Assembly (NCBI RefSeq): GCF_007565055.1
Contig: NC_044549.1
Span: forward strand, 65,500,882 to 65,564,881
Direction: 5' to 3'
Source: Rhinopithecus roxellana
Lineage: Eukaryota > Chordata > Mammalia > Primates > Cercopithecidae
DNA: 64,000 nucleotides
This document shows, one piece after another, positions 23,093 to 32,574 of the stretch. How positions within the stretch are numbered: the stretch's first letter is position 1; the number at the start of each line of letters is the position of its first letter. A program made the position numbers and the translations under genes. A model generated the notes under the pieces. The model made no database searches. It saw nothing but the letters and a program-made list of their open reading frames with translations, and was not told where the DNA came from.

Positions 23093-23140
23093 CATGTGTA
23101 TGTATGTATATGTATGTGATACACACACACATGCACACAA
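23093..23140. repeat. TA/TG/CA microsatellite, right of MER2
   Basis: (TATG)n and (CA)n simple sequence directly after MER2, the likely right half of the microsatellite that MER2 entered. Confidence 0.8.
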
Positions 23141-23145
23141 ATTAT

Positions 23146-23290
23146 TTGGGGTGCTTGTTAAAAATGCAAACTCCTTTATCTCATGTCTTCAAATTTCATT
23201 TAGTAAAAATAGGGCCAGAGGTCCTCATTTTTGACAACACTTGAGCTGCATCTGTTACAAGTTGTCTGTGGGCTCTATACTGAGAAATCA
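23146..23290. mobile_element. hAT-type MITE relic
   Basis: 'ggggtgcttgttaaaaatgc' followed by 'ctcatttttgacaacacttg' fits the MER20/MER58-like group seen also at 21810 and 60363. It is diverged. Confidence 0.45.
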
Positions 23291-24034
23291 TTTTCCAAGG
23301 TAGCCCTTGAGGATGGCAAAGTGTTTAGTGTTCTTTTGATGAAAGGGGCACAGAAGAGTAGCATAGTCACCCCCCTTCAAGGACGCAAGGAATAGCCTTC
23401 CTTCCTCTCTCATGATACATTTGAGCAAAGCTGGTGCAGAGCTGAGCAAGGCTGGAAAGCATTGCTTTCATAAAACATCCATGTGTAGTTTCATAGTACA
23501 GCCAGCAAGCAACTCATCCCAGTAAAAGAAATTATATTAAAGAGCAACTTGCATGAAGTAGGAAAATAACTGGGTACTTTGGTGAATAAAACTGTGATGT
23601 AATTGTTCAAAAACACTGCTCCCAATAACATACTGACGAGTTGTGCTATAATATTTAAAAGGACAAAAGTAATATGGCCAATTTAAGGGAAAGCACTTCG
23701 GCTAGCAAAGGTCATTTGCTTTATGGATGCAAATCATTAGTGTGGAGGAGAAAACCAGGTGAAGGAGATGAAATAAATGAGGAGAAATCCAACTCAGCAG
23801 GAACCAGCCAAAAGGAAGCTGGCCCCTGTTCCTTTCATGTCAAAGGTGGGATTGAGAAATGAAAGCCTCACTCCTCTATTTTCTCACCTGTGAGGTGCAG
23901 AAAGCACAGTCTGAAAGAAAATAGAATTCACTTTGTTTTTTAGGAGGTCTGAGATATAAAAGAAGCTTAGTCCTGATTATATGACAGTGCTTCCTTCTTG
24001 GGTTTATTCACCTCATTTCCTCGCTACGAATTTG
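23291..24034. other. Unassigned stretch, no gene seen
   Basis: A 62-codon frame at 23674-23862 has no recognisable domain. No repeat recognised. Confidence 0.5.
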
Positions 24035-24177
24035 TTGAAAGCATAACATTCCCTCTGGAGCCACACTGCCTGCGTTCACATCTTCCCTTCATCAGTTATT
24101 GCCATTACCAACTGGGAAAGTTGCTTAATAATGTGCATACTTCAAATTTTCTTATCTGTAAAATGGAGATAATAACA
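24035..24177 (+). mobile_element. MIR SINE, cut by a Tigger
   Basis: 'ctctggagccacactgcctg', 'aactgggaaagttgcttaat' and 'cttatctgtaaaatggagat' are MIR landmarks in order. A possible MIR 3' end ('aagcttagaatgacagttgc') is seen at about 25060-25110, beyond the Tigger. Confidence 0.75.
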
Positions 24178-24470
24178 CATATACTCCTTGACTTACCATG
24201 GGGTCATGTCCCAATAAACCCATTGTAAGCTAAAAATATATTAAGTCAAAAGTTCATTTAATAACCTAGTTTATTGAACATCATAGGTTAGCTGAGCCTA
24301 CCTTTAATGTCCTCAGAGCACTTACATTAGCCTGAAGTTGGGCAAAAGCTTCTAACACAAAGCCTAATTTTCAATAAAATGTTAAAAAAAACTCATGTAA
24401 CTTATTGAATATTGTACTGAAAATGAAAATCAGAAAGGTTGTATGGGTCCTCAAAGTATGGTTTCTGATT

Positions 24471-24930
24471 TGTTTTTCTAAGACCACCAGAGCGGGCACA
24501 AAAGAACCAGCGAGTAGGCAAGGGTAGGAGCAAAACTGCAAATTTATTTTTGGTCACCTAGCTTCAGGGAAGAAGGTGGGTAAGGAGAGGTCTGTCGGCC
24601 TCCGGCAAAGGAGGCCAAGAGAATCGCCGGTGAAGCTCTCGGAGGAAGTTCCTGCAGTCCGGACAAGAGTGGGGACTAAGGAAGTTTGCGGGGGCATCTG
24701 CCGGGAGCAGCTTTTCTAGGAGTGGGAGGGCAATAGGCGGGGCACGGGCATGTCAGGGGCGTTCCGTAGGTGCGACCAGGTAAATCTTGGTCTCTTCAGA
24801 TTGACGTCACCTGGCGCATGCCCGGTTGGTCTGCACCCTCCCTGGGGGCTGGCTGCATTTTCGCGCGCGTGGGAAAAGTTGGTGATGAAGAACCCGGAAG
24901 TGCGCCATCCTGCCTCCGTTGGTCCAAACA
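24471..24930 (-). mobile_element. CpG-rich solo LTR (ERV1-type)
   Basis: A 460-base GC- and CpG-rich block inserted in a Tigger. On the minus strand it starts TGTTTGGACC and ends ...AACA, and has AATAAA in the right place (plus-strand TTTATT at 24543-24548). Flanking 4-mers GATT (24467-24470) and GTTT (24931-24934) match at 3 of 4. No proviral interior is present. I cannot assign the subfamily. The mirrored open frames at 24716-25034 arise from the CpG-rich sequence. Confidence 0.72.
24802..24910. promoter_or_regulatory. Cluster of CRE, NRF1-, ETS- and YY1-like sites in the LTR
   Basis: A perfect palindromic CRE, TGACGTCA (24802-24809), an NRF1-like GCGCATGCCC (24814-24823), a CGCGCGCG run (24862-24869), an ETS core CCGGAAGTG (24894-24902), and a YY1-like GCGCCATCC (24902-24910, GGATGGCGC on the other strand). 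In LTR orientation these lie in the first 130 bases (U3). Function is inferred from motif type only. Confidence 0.5.
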
Positions 24931-25334
24931 GTTTCCATATGCATATGGCTTTCCCACTATCATACAGTAAAAAAAAAAAAAAAAAAATCATAAGTGGAAT
25001 CATTGTAAGTATTCCGTGGAGTAGGTACAGATAGTCCTCTACTTACAATGATTAATGCTTTTAAAAAGCTTAGAATGACAGTTGCATTGCAGGTACTATA
25101 TTGGTGTTAACTGGTTTGTTTTTGTTTTTGAGCACATCTTTATCCTGGTAGAATTTGGGGCCCAGTGAAGGGGGAGATGAGACAGTACATAATAAACATA
25201 TAAATAATCACTAATGTGTAATCATAGACATAATAATTATTAATTAATACAGTGTGCTATAAAATAACAAATAACCTGTGAAAAAAGTAAAATTTAGGGT
25301 TTGAGAATGCTGGTAAAGAAGAGGATTTTGCGAA

Positions 25335-25500
25335 GTAGATGAGTTTAATTATCCCGACAGGCCCATAAGGTAATTATTGTTATTCTCCAAATATAAGGCC
25401 CATAAGGTAATTATTGTTATTCTCCAAAGTAAAAAAGAGGTTCAGCAGCTTTCTCAAGATCACACAGCTAGTATGAAAGTCTGAATCTAGTAACCACGAC
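25335..25500 (-). mobile_element. MIR SINE with internal duplication
   Basis: Antisense MIR: 'aggtaattattgttattctc' (from the 'taggtactattattatcc' region) and 'caagatcacacagctagtat'. The first part has been duplicated in tandem (25359-25428). Confidence 0.75.
25359..25428. repeat. 37-bp tandem duplication
   Basis: The unit beginning AGGCCCATAAGGTAATTATT (25359) is repeated from 25396, identical for 33 bases. It lies within a MIR. Confidence 0.9.
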
Positions 25501-25627
25501 AATAGTTACCTGGAGGGTCTTGGCTGGTCGAACAGAGAGAACACCATGTGGAGAACATAATGGAATGAATCATGCTTATCAGGAGAAAAAGTGTTTTAGA
25601 CAGAGGTGACAGTACAAAGATAACAAG

Positions 25628-25729
25628 GAGGTACAATCCTGGCATGTTAGAGGAAGAGCAAAAACTCTGTCATGACAAGAGGTACAATCCTGGCATGTTA
25701 GAGGAAGAGCAAAAACTCTGTCATGACAA
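25628..25729. repeat. Perfect 51-bp tandem duplication
   Basis: 25628-25678 and 25679-25729 are identical over 51 bases (unit begins GAGGTACAATCCTGGCATGT). No mismatch is visible, so the event is recent relative to its surroundings and may be copy-number polymorphic. Confidence 0.95.
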
Positions 25730-25795
25730 GAGTTAAGGAAGGGGAGGTATTTGATTCAGAGAGGTCATGGGAAGATGCAATTCATGGAGACCATT

Positions 25796-26214
25796 TGCAA
25801 TGGACTGAATGTCTGTGTCCCCTCAAAATGTGTTTGTAAAATTCCAACCACCCAGTATGATGGTATTAGGAGGTAGGGCCTCTGAGAAGTGATTAGGTCA
25901 TGAGGGTTGAGTCCTCAAGAATAAGATTAGTGCCTTTATAGAAAAAGAGGAGATTGCTTGCTTCCTCTCTGCTCTCCACCATGTGAGAATATGAGAAGAA
26001 GACAGCCATCTGCAAACCAGGAAGAGGGCTTTCACCAGAACTTGACCATGTTGGAACCTTGATTTCAGACCTCCAGCCTCCAAAGCTCTGTGCTAATGAC
26101 AAATGGCATAAAAGCAAACAAGCTGAGCAAAGATATGAAATGCCTTTTAAGGCTTCAGCTTATAGCCAGGACGCCGTCACTCAGTCTATGGTAGTTTGTG
26201 ATAGCAACTCTATA
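25796..26214 (+). mobile_element. MLT1-type solo LTR with an 89-bp foreign patch
   Basis: MaLR LTR: 'tgcaatggactgaatgtctg', 'gatggtattaggaggtaggg', 'ccaccatgtgagaatatgag', 'cctccagcctccaaagctct', then after the patch 'cagtctatggtagtttgtg'. A perfect 5-bp target duplication CCATT flanks it (25791-25795 and 26215-26219). Between 'aagctctg' and 'cagtctatgg' the expected LTR stretch of about 30 bases is missing, and 89 unrelated bases (26093-26181) take its place. Confidence 0.88.
26093..26181 (+). repeat. 89-bp duplicated segment, copy inside MLT1
   Basis: Aligns without gaps to 27942-28030, 80 of 89 bases identical by my count. It begins CTAATGACAAATGGC and ends GACGCCGTCACT. It is foreign to the MLT1 that contains it. 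Confidence 0.92.
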
Positions 26215-26219
26215 CCATT

Positions 26220-27279
26220 GTAAAATTTGGCTCCTGCTTAACAGTAAGATGGGAAATAATTGAAAGATTTTTTGTATTTTTGTACATGATTGTCATGGGA
26301 AAATGTTCAAATATATAAGTGAAAAAACAAGGCACCCAAATGTACAAACAATTTAATTCTAGAAAACAACTTCTGAAGAGAAATACAAAAAACACGTAAG
26401 AGTGACATGTAACAAATATCTTGTATTTGGAACATGGCTGGCTTTTATTTTCTCTTTGCACCTTTTGGCATTTTTCAAATAATATGAAATAAGTTTGTAT
26501 TATATTTTTAGCCAGAGAAATATATTATTTTCTAAAACATAGGTGGTAGCTAAGCAACTGGAAGTAAAATATAAATATCTGATAATATGGTTATCAAACA
26601 CCTAGCCACTTTAGGCATTGTGTACACATTACTGATAGTTGCTAAGGAAAACTTCTCACTGAGTCTGGACAATCTGATTATTAGAAATAAATTTCCTTTA
26701 CTGAATCGGAGAACAAACACCTTAACTATATTATCTGGAAAAATCGATTTATGCAGACTTGACTTCAGGGCAGATGTACTTTATTCTCTCTATCATCAGA
26801 GGTTTTAGTGTCTTTTCATAAACTGGGGATTAAACTTGTTCATTTAAAATTTAGCAGAATTTAAAGATAGTCTCTTAAATTTCATGTGAAGTTTGGAAGA
26901 TTATAAATTTAGTCTGAATTGATAAAACATTATGTCCTGTTGGAAAATATTATAATTCTATTATATCTTTGAAATGTTAATTTCATGTTGGGATTTGGAT
27001 AAACTATAATTATGTCACAGTGATATTCCCCTTAAAAGAAAATTATATGAATAGAAGGAGAAAATGGGCAGGTATTTTGCATATGCCTTTATAGTTATTC
27101 TCTTTCTGCAGTAAATTCTTTCCTCTGTACACATTACAGAATGACTGGCTGTTTTAGGTTAAATAAAAGAAAGTTGTGTTTAAAAAGAGTACTTTCTCTA
27201 TGTCTTATCCTTTAATTAAAATCAAAGATGCTGTGTCCATTAGGTATCTCTATGAGATCAGTGGCAGATAATTCAAATT
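26220..27279. other. AT-rich stretch, no gene seen
   Basis: No gene and no nameable repeat. An 83-codon minus-strand frame at 26210-26461 and a 73-codon frame at 26587-26808 lack domain features. Confidence 0.5.
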
Positions 27280-27720
27280 AGGTTAAGAAATAGGAAGAAA
27301 CTATCAACACACATAAAGAAACATAAAGATAGCCCCATCTCTGGAGCTATCTTCAAGGATAGCTGAGTTGAGACCGTTGGCCACATTGTGAGGACCTTGT
27401 TTCATTCTGTCTCTCAGCACAAATTTTGGCTTTGTTGGCTTAGGTTTAGGTGGCTCTAGGCTCCTCCTTGTGTCAGCAATTTGTCTACAGTAGCCTTAAC
27501 TTCTTATTCTTCCGGTTAAAGACTAGGAGGAAACAGTGAAATTCTTTTTTCTGGTAGCTTTTTGAAAAGTTCTGAAGTGGATTCTGATTGGCCCATCGAA
27601 AATCATGTGCCCATAATGGAATTGAATTACAGTGACCAGAGGAATGCCAAGATTCAGTTCACCCTGGAAGTCAGTCCTGATACTACTTTCTCAACAGTGT
27701 GGAGGTAAGGGTGGATTTCC
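27280..27720 (-). repeat. Ancient interspersed repeat, family A, copy 4
   Basis: Homologous to the copies at 5818, 15645 and 18780: 'tttggctttgttggcttagg', 'aggtggctctaggctcctcc', 'attctgattggcccatcg', 'aatcatgtgcccataatgg', 'cagtgaccagaggaatgc'. Confidence 0.5.
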
Positions 27721-27789
27721 AGTTGAAAATCTGGGAAACAAGTGTTGCGGACGTATTCATCAGATACTCACAATATAAATATTGCTAGA

Positions 27790-28215
27790 AAATCCTTTTA
27801 TAAGTGTAATAGTCACTTTCTGCTGCTTAACAAACAACCTCAAATATCTCATTGGCTTATAACAAATATTTTTCTTGATTTTAAGTCTGTGGATCAGCTC
27901 CATATATCTAGTTAGTCAATAGCTATCTGAGGCATGTTTCTCTAATGGCAAATGGCTTAAAAGCAAACAAGTTGTACAAAGATATGAAATGGCTTTTAAG
28001 GCTTCAGCCTATAGCCGGGACGCCATCACTTTAGGCTACATTCTGTCAGACAAGGCAAGTCACATGGCTAAACCGAACATTAATAGGATGAGGAAATATT
28101 CTCTTCCCATTTCAGTGGGAGGTAATGCAAAGTCATGCAACAAAAGGCAAGGAATTTGTAATTCTAGTAAAGGACAAGGTTGCAGAATAGAGAGCAATAA
28201 TCCAATTTACCAGAG
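27790..28215 (+). repeat. Ancient interspersed repeat, family C
   Basis: Begins 'gtcactttctgctgcttaac' and 'aacaaacaacctcaaatatc', and later has 'gacaaggcaagtcacatggc' and 'ggaggtaatgcaaagtcatg'. I know this as a dispersed mammalian family (LTR or MER type) but cannot name it. It contains the second copy of the 89-bp segment in what looks like its native context. Confidence 0.5.
27942..28030 (+). repeat. 89-bp duplicated segment, likely native copy
   Basis: Matches 26093-26181 without gaps. Here it runs on smoothly into the rest of repeat family C, so this copy, or a relative of it, is the probable donor. Confidence 0.85.
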
Positions 28216-29021
28216 TAAGTTTCTAGTACTCTGTGGATGACAAGGTTAGCTGTCAGAATATCTCTCCATCAAGTCTTCAAGTACAGTCCATATTCACTTC
28301 ATGTAGAGTTTGTTATTAGGATACCCCCAAAATAGAACTCATCACCATTACACTTCCTTTCAAGTTAAGTTACATACATATATTTATGTTTATTTGCATA
28401 TAAATTAAAATTAAAGATAAGTCATTGGTGAAAAAAATCTAACTAATGATTAAAATTATTACTGACATTTTCCATCTAATAGTTTTTGAGTTAACATACT
28501 TTACAGAAATCTTCATCATAGTTCTGGAAGAAGAATTCAAATGCTAATTCCTGGTTTCCAATTGAAATTTTTAAACTACCTTTGATTTGTTCTTTGGGCT
28601 TTTTATTTCTAAAAACACACAAAAGAAAGTTAGGTCAAATCATCAATAATTCTGATTACCCTGAGGTTTTATTGGTTAGTGTCATAACTTTAATATGAGT
28701 TAAGTGTATTTTTCTGTAGTAATTTGGTAAATCATCTCAGTAGATGGTAGAAAATTACCCACCTTTGTTCTGCCTGATGGATAATATGTTCTAGATGAGC
28801 AATTAGGTATTAGTTATACACAGTTGCAACTCGTTCGACAAATACTTTTTTTCAGTCACACATTTATCTCTCTTTTTCTGGATAAATTGACAACATGCTT
28901 CACATAGGTCTTTATTGTGCTGTTTTTCATGTAGTTCCACACTGCTGGCCTAAAACATGTTTGTGCGTAATTAGACAAGTATGTTATTTCATCTTGCAGA
29001 TGAGTTCCAATTGTTATTAAA
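28216..29021. other. AT-rich stretch, no gene seen
   Basis: No gene and no nameable repeat. Confidence 0.5.
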
Positions 29022-29033
29022 AATAATTACATA

Positions 29034-29350
29034 GGCTGGGAGCAGTGGCTCACACCTGTAATCGCGGCACTTTGGGAGGTCGAGGCAGGTGAATCACGAG
29101 GTCAGGAGATGGAGACAATCCTGGCTAACATGGTGAAACCCCATCTCTCCTAAAAAGTACAAAAGAATTAGCCAGACATGGTGGCAGGTGCCTGTAGTCC
29201 CAGCCTATTGGGAGGCTGAGGCAGGAGAATGGTGTGAACCCGGGAGGTGGAGCTTGCAGTGAGCCGAGATTGGGCCACTGCACTCCAGCCTGGGCGACAG
29301 AGCCAGACTCCGTCTCAAAAAAAATAAATAAATAAAATAACAATAATAAT
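29034..29350 (+). mobile_element. Full-length AluY-like SINE
   Basis: Complete Alu from 'ggctgggagcagtggctcac' to an A-rich tail that has become (AATA)n/(ATA)n. A perfect 12-bp target duplication AATAATTACATA lies at 29022-29033 and 29351-29362. The 'atcctggctaacatggtgaaa' block is typical of AluY. It is probably the youngest Alu here. Confidence 0.95.
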
Positions 29351-29571
29351 AATAATTACATAGTATTGATAGAAGACATTATTTTTATTCTATCAATCCT
29401 ATGTATTTCTTCATTTAAGCTATCATTTGCAACTATAATAGTTTAAGGACTATATTTCAGGACTTTGCAAATGAGGATTGTCCAAGTATAATAGCATATT
29501 TGATATATTTGTTCTGTGTCATTGATGGACTTGCCAATATGCCATAATGATGTTCCTCTGAAGCAGGATTT

Positions 29572-29790
29572 TTCAACCTTGGCACTATTGACATTATGGG
29601 CCAGAAAATTCTTTGCTTGAGGAGATGAGGTGGGAGGCTGTCCTATGCATTATGGGATGTGAGCAGTGCCCCTGGTTTCTACCCACAAGATGCCAGTAGC
29701 ACCTCTTCCACCCCAGGTATGACAATCAAAAATGTCTACGAATTGCCAAATATCCCTTGAAGGGCGAAATCAACCCCACTGAGTGCTACT
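29572..29790. mobile_element. hAT-type MITE relic
   Basis: 'tttcaaccttggcactattg', 'acattatgggccagaaaatt', 'gatgccagtagcacctct' and 'aatgtctacgaattgccaaa' form a recognisable small hAT element, nearly complete. The subfamily is not certain. Confidence 0.75.
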
Positions 29791-30509
29791 ATAAAGGGAT
29801 TCCTAATGGATGCTTTCATATATTACAGCAACCCTCCCCCTTCACCCTGGCAATTTTATTTAAAATCATTGACTTGAAATTTACAAAGGAATAAGGAAGA
29901 CATTGAGACTAATGTATCTCACATAGCATGAATTTGGACTATAATGAATTACATAATAAGAAAAAACATTTAGGTACTTTTATTGAGGTTTTCTATGTAG
30001 ATGTTTATATGGTAGTGAGTTTCTGGTCTACCAGATTTCTTTCTGTTCCTCTCATTAGAGATGTATTTTTTCCCTCTGTTGTCATTGTTGTCCTTATTGT
30101 TTCCTCAATGACTATTAATTTAAAAGTTTGCATTTTTTCACCCCCTTAGCTGTGCAGAATATTTCAGAACAGATGCTGTTGTAAGTGAACTCCATTATGT
30201 CTATGAAAGCTTACTCTGAGTAGGCAGTTTCTGTAAATGAGAAGGGTCCAGGGAGCAAGAATCCTTTTTATTTGGAGAGAGAATAATTTTGATTTAATTG
30301 AACATAGTTATTAAATGATCTCATTCCTTTAATATGCCTGTTGGCAGGGACAACAGATAAGGTTTCAAGATGTCATTTCCATGTAAGAATACTTTGGCAA
30401 AGTCCACAGTCCTGAAATCTAAAAAATTTCATAAGCTTTCATTTAATTCTGAGCTCTCAAGTGTAAATTCTAGGAAAAATATTACATAACTGAAAGAAAA
30501 CCTATATTC
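29791..30509. other. Unassigned stretch, no gene seen
   Basis: No gene or repeat recognised. A 73-codon frame at 29928-30149 looks like chance hydrophobic AT-rich coding. Confidence 0.5.
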
Positions 30510-30680
30510 AAATATGGGCTTTGAATAAATAGAACTGGATTCCAGTTTTGACTCCCACTTACTTCTGTGAAAGTTTGACCAAGTTGCTTAAACTCCCGGA
30601 ATCTCTGTTTCCTCTTCTGTGAATAGAGATAATGCATTTTATTGATGAAGACTGGGGAGAGTGGTAGTGTACTGGCTGTG
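30510..30680 (+). mobile_element. MIR SINE fragment
   Basis: 'ccagttttgactcccactta', 'gaccaagttgcttaaactcc', 'ctctgtttcctcttctgtga' and 'atagagataatgcatttta' follow the MIR order. Confidence 0.7.
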
Positions 30681-30858
30681 GGAGGATAAATACATCTTGA
30701 AAGTTGCATGTACTTACTCTGTATACTTCCCTTTATCCCAACACCAATGATTTCACTAAAAACTCCTCTCTCAGAGTAATCAAAAACCTACTTACTGATA
30801 AATCCACAAAACACTTGGCAGATTTTTTTCTTGATCAACTGTTCCTTTGTTTTTAAAC

Positions 30859-31077
30859 CAAGGATTAGCAAATATTTTGTAGAAAGAGCTAGATAGTAAA
30901 CACTTTTGATTTTGTGGGACAGTCTCTGGCTTATTTACTCAACTCTGCTATCACAGTGCAAAAACAGTCATAAACAATATTTAAATGAATGTACATGGCT
31001 CCGTTCCAATAATACCTAATTTACAAAAGCAGAGAGTTGGCCAGATTTGGCCCATCGGAGTAGTTTGATGACCCCTT
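30859..31077 (-). mobile_element. MER5A (hAT-Charlie MITE)
   Basis: Ends 'caaggattagcaaa' and 'gtttgatgacccct'. The interior has 'ctctgctatcacagtgcaaa' and 'ggccagatttggcccatcgg'. Same family and orientation as 17649-17842, but more diverged. Confidence 0.8.
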
Positions 31078-31171
31078 CTCTCAACCCCTCACTGCCTTCC
31101 CATTTTATTTGGTATTGTTTAACTTTCTGGCTACAAGTATTTTATCTCCTATGTCTTTGATCGCTCCTCCT

Positions 31172-31190
31172 TTTTTTTTTTTTTTTTTTG
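31172..31190. repeat. Poly-T tract
   Basis: About 19 T with no recognisable SINE or LINE attached on either side. Confidence 0.75.
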
Positions 31191-31240
31191 GCTTTCCTCC
31201 CTGCCTGTGTATTAATTGTCCAAATTAACAAAACACCACG

Positions 31241-32205
31241 GGGGAAGAAAATATTTGCAAAGTATGCATCTGACAAAGGACTAATACCCAGAATCTACAA
31301 GGAACTGAAGCAAACCAGCAAGAAAAAAAAAACCTCAAATAATGCCATTAAAAAGTAGACAAATGACATGAATAGACATTTCTCAAAAGAAGGTATACAA
31401 ACAGCCAACAAACATATGAAAACACACTCAATATCACAAATCAGTAGGGAAATACTAATTAAAACCACAATGAGATACCATACCTTACCCCACCACAATG
31501 GCCATTATTAAAAAGTCAAAAAACAATAGATTTTGGCACTGATGTGGTGCAAAGGGAATACTTATACATACATGGCTGGTGGGAATGTAAACTAGTACAA
31601 CCTCCATGGACAATGATGTGGAGATTTCTAAAAGAACTAAAAGTAGATATACCATTTGATCCAGCAATCCTACTTCTAGGCATCTATCCAAAGAAAAAAA
31701 GTTACTATATTAAAAAGACATCTGCATGTATATGTTTATAGCAGCACAATTAACACCTGCAAAGACAAGGAATCAACCTAAGTGCCTGTCAACCAATAAG
31801 TGGATAAAGAAAATATAATATATATATGCCGTGAAATACTACTTAATCATAAAAAAGAATAAAAGAATGTCTTTTGCAGCAACTTGGATGAACTCGGAGG
31901 CCATTATTCTAAGTGAAGTAGCTCAGGTATGGAAAACCAAATATCACATGTTCTCACTCATAAGTGGGAGTTGAGCCACGGGTACGCAAAGGCATACAGC
32001 GTGGTGTAACAGACATTGAAGACTCAGAAGCTGGGAGGGTTGGAGGAGGGTAAGGGATAAAAAACTACATATTCAGTACAATGTACACCACTTGGGTGAC
32101 AAGTACACTGAAATCCCAGATTTCACCACTATACAATTCATCTGTGTAACCAAAAACCACTTGTACCCCTAAAGCTACTGAAATGTAAAAAACAAAAAAA
32201 TAGAA
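31241..32205 (+). mobile_element. 5'-truncated primate L1 (L1PB/old L1PA-like)
   Basis: ORF2 C-terminal region from 'gaagaaaatatttgcaaag' onward, then a 3' UTR ('cattgaagactcagaagctg', 'ccacttgtacccctaaagc') and an A-rich tail. ORF2 is interrupted by stops. The open frames at 31295-31741 are its fragments or their shadows. Confidence 0.88.
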
Positions 32206-32224
32206 AAAGATAAATTACCATTGG

Positions 32225-32550
32225 GAAGAAGAAGTAACTGTGCTTCAAAATGATACCTTCATTTCCACTGTCAAGCCCTTACCTTCTGCATGAAGTCCAT
32301 GTCTCAGCAAGGCATGCGAGGCTCATTGTTATTTGATCTTTGCCCACCTTCCCATCTTGTCATCAACTCCCTCATTGCCTGCTGGCTGTCCCAAGCTATT
32401 TGCATTTTCCCAACTTGTCTGGTGTTTTCTCTTATCCCTGGGCTTGGCACATATGAGTTCTTCCATTTGGCAGACTTTTATTTTACCTTTTCTCCTAGAA
32501 GGGTTGTATGCCTCCTTGTATTTTATCTTAGTTAGCGTCTATATCAGCAT
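32225..32550 (+). mobile_element. L2 LINE fragment
   Basis: 'cagcaaggcatgcgaggctc', 'ttgatctttgcccaccttcc' and 'ttgtctggtgttttctctta' fit the L2 3' half. The two overlapping frames at 32290-32569 lie in it and are not genes. Confidence 0.65.
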
Positions 32551-32574
32551 TTCTTGTGTTTTATGGTGATTGTT

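Larger units (their letters stand above)
24178..25050 (+). mobile_element. Tigger-type MITE interrupted by a solo LTR
   Basis: 24178-24470 reads 'ttgacttaccatggggtcat', 'aacatcataggttagctgag', 'cattagcctgaagttgggc' and 'actgaaaatgaaaatcagaa'. After the LTR the element resumes at 24931 ('gtttccatatgcatatgg'), passes a 20-base A run (24968-24987) and ends in its terminal region. An exact inverted repeat CATTGTAAGTA / TACTTACAATG (25001-25011 and 25040-25050) suggests two terminal repeats in opposite orientation near the end. Confidence 0.75.

Noticed and set aside
22687..23140. Repeats separated by a spacer, as a CRISPR-like array
   Set aside because: This is a eukaryotic microsatellite interrupted by MER2; there are no regular spacers.
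24716..25034. Overlapping frames of about 95 codons as a CpG-island first exon
   Set aside because: The CpG richness is explained by a solo LTR. The frames run into a poly-A tract and Tigger sequence and show no domain.
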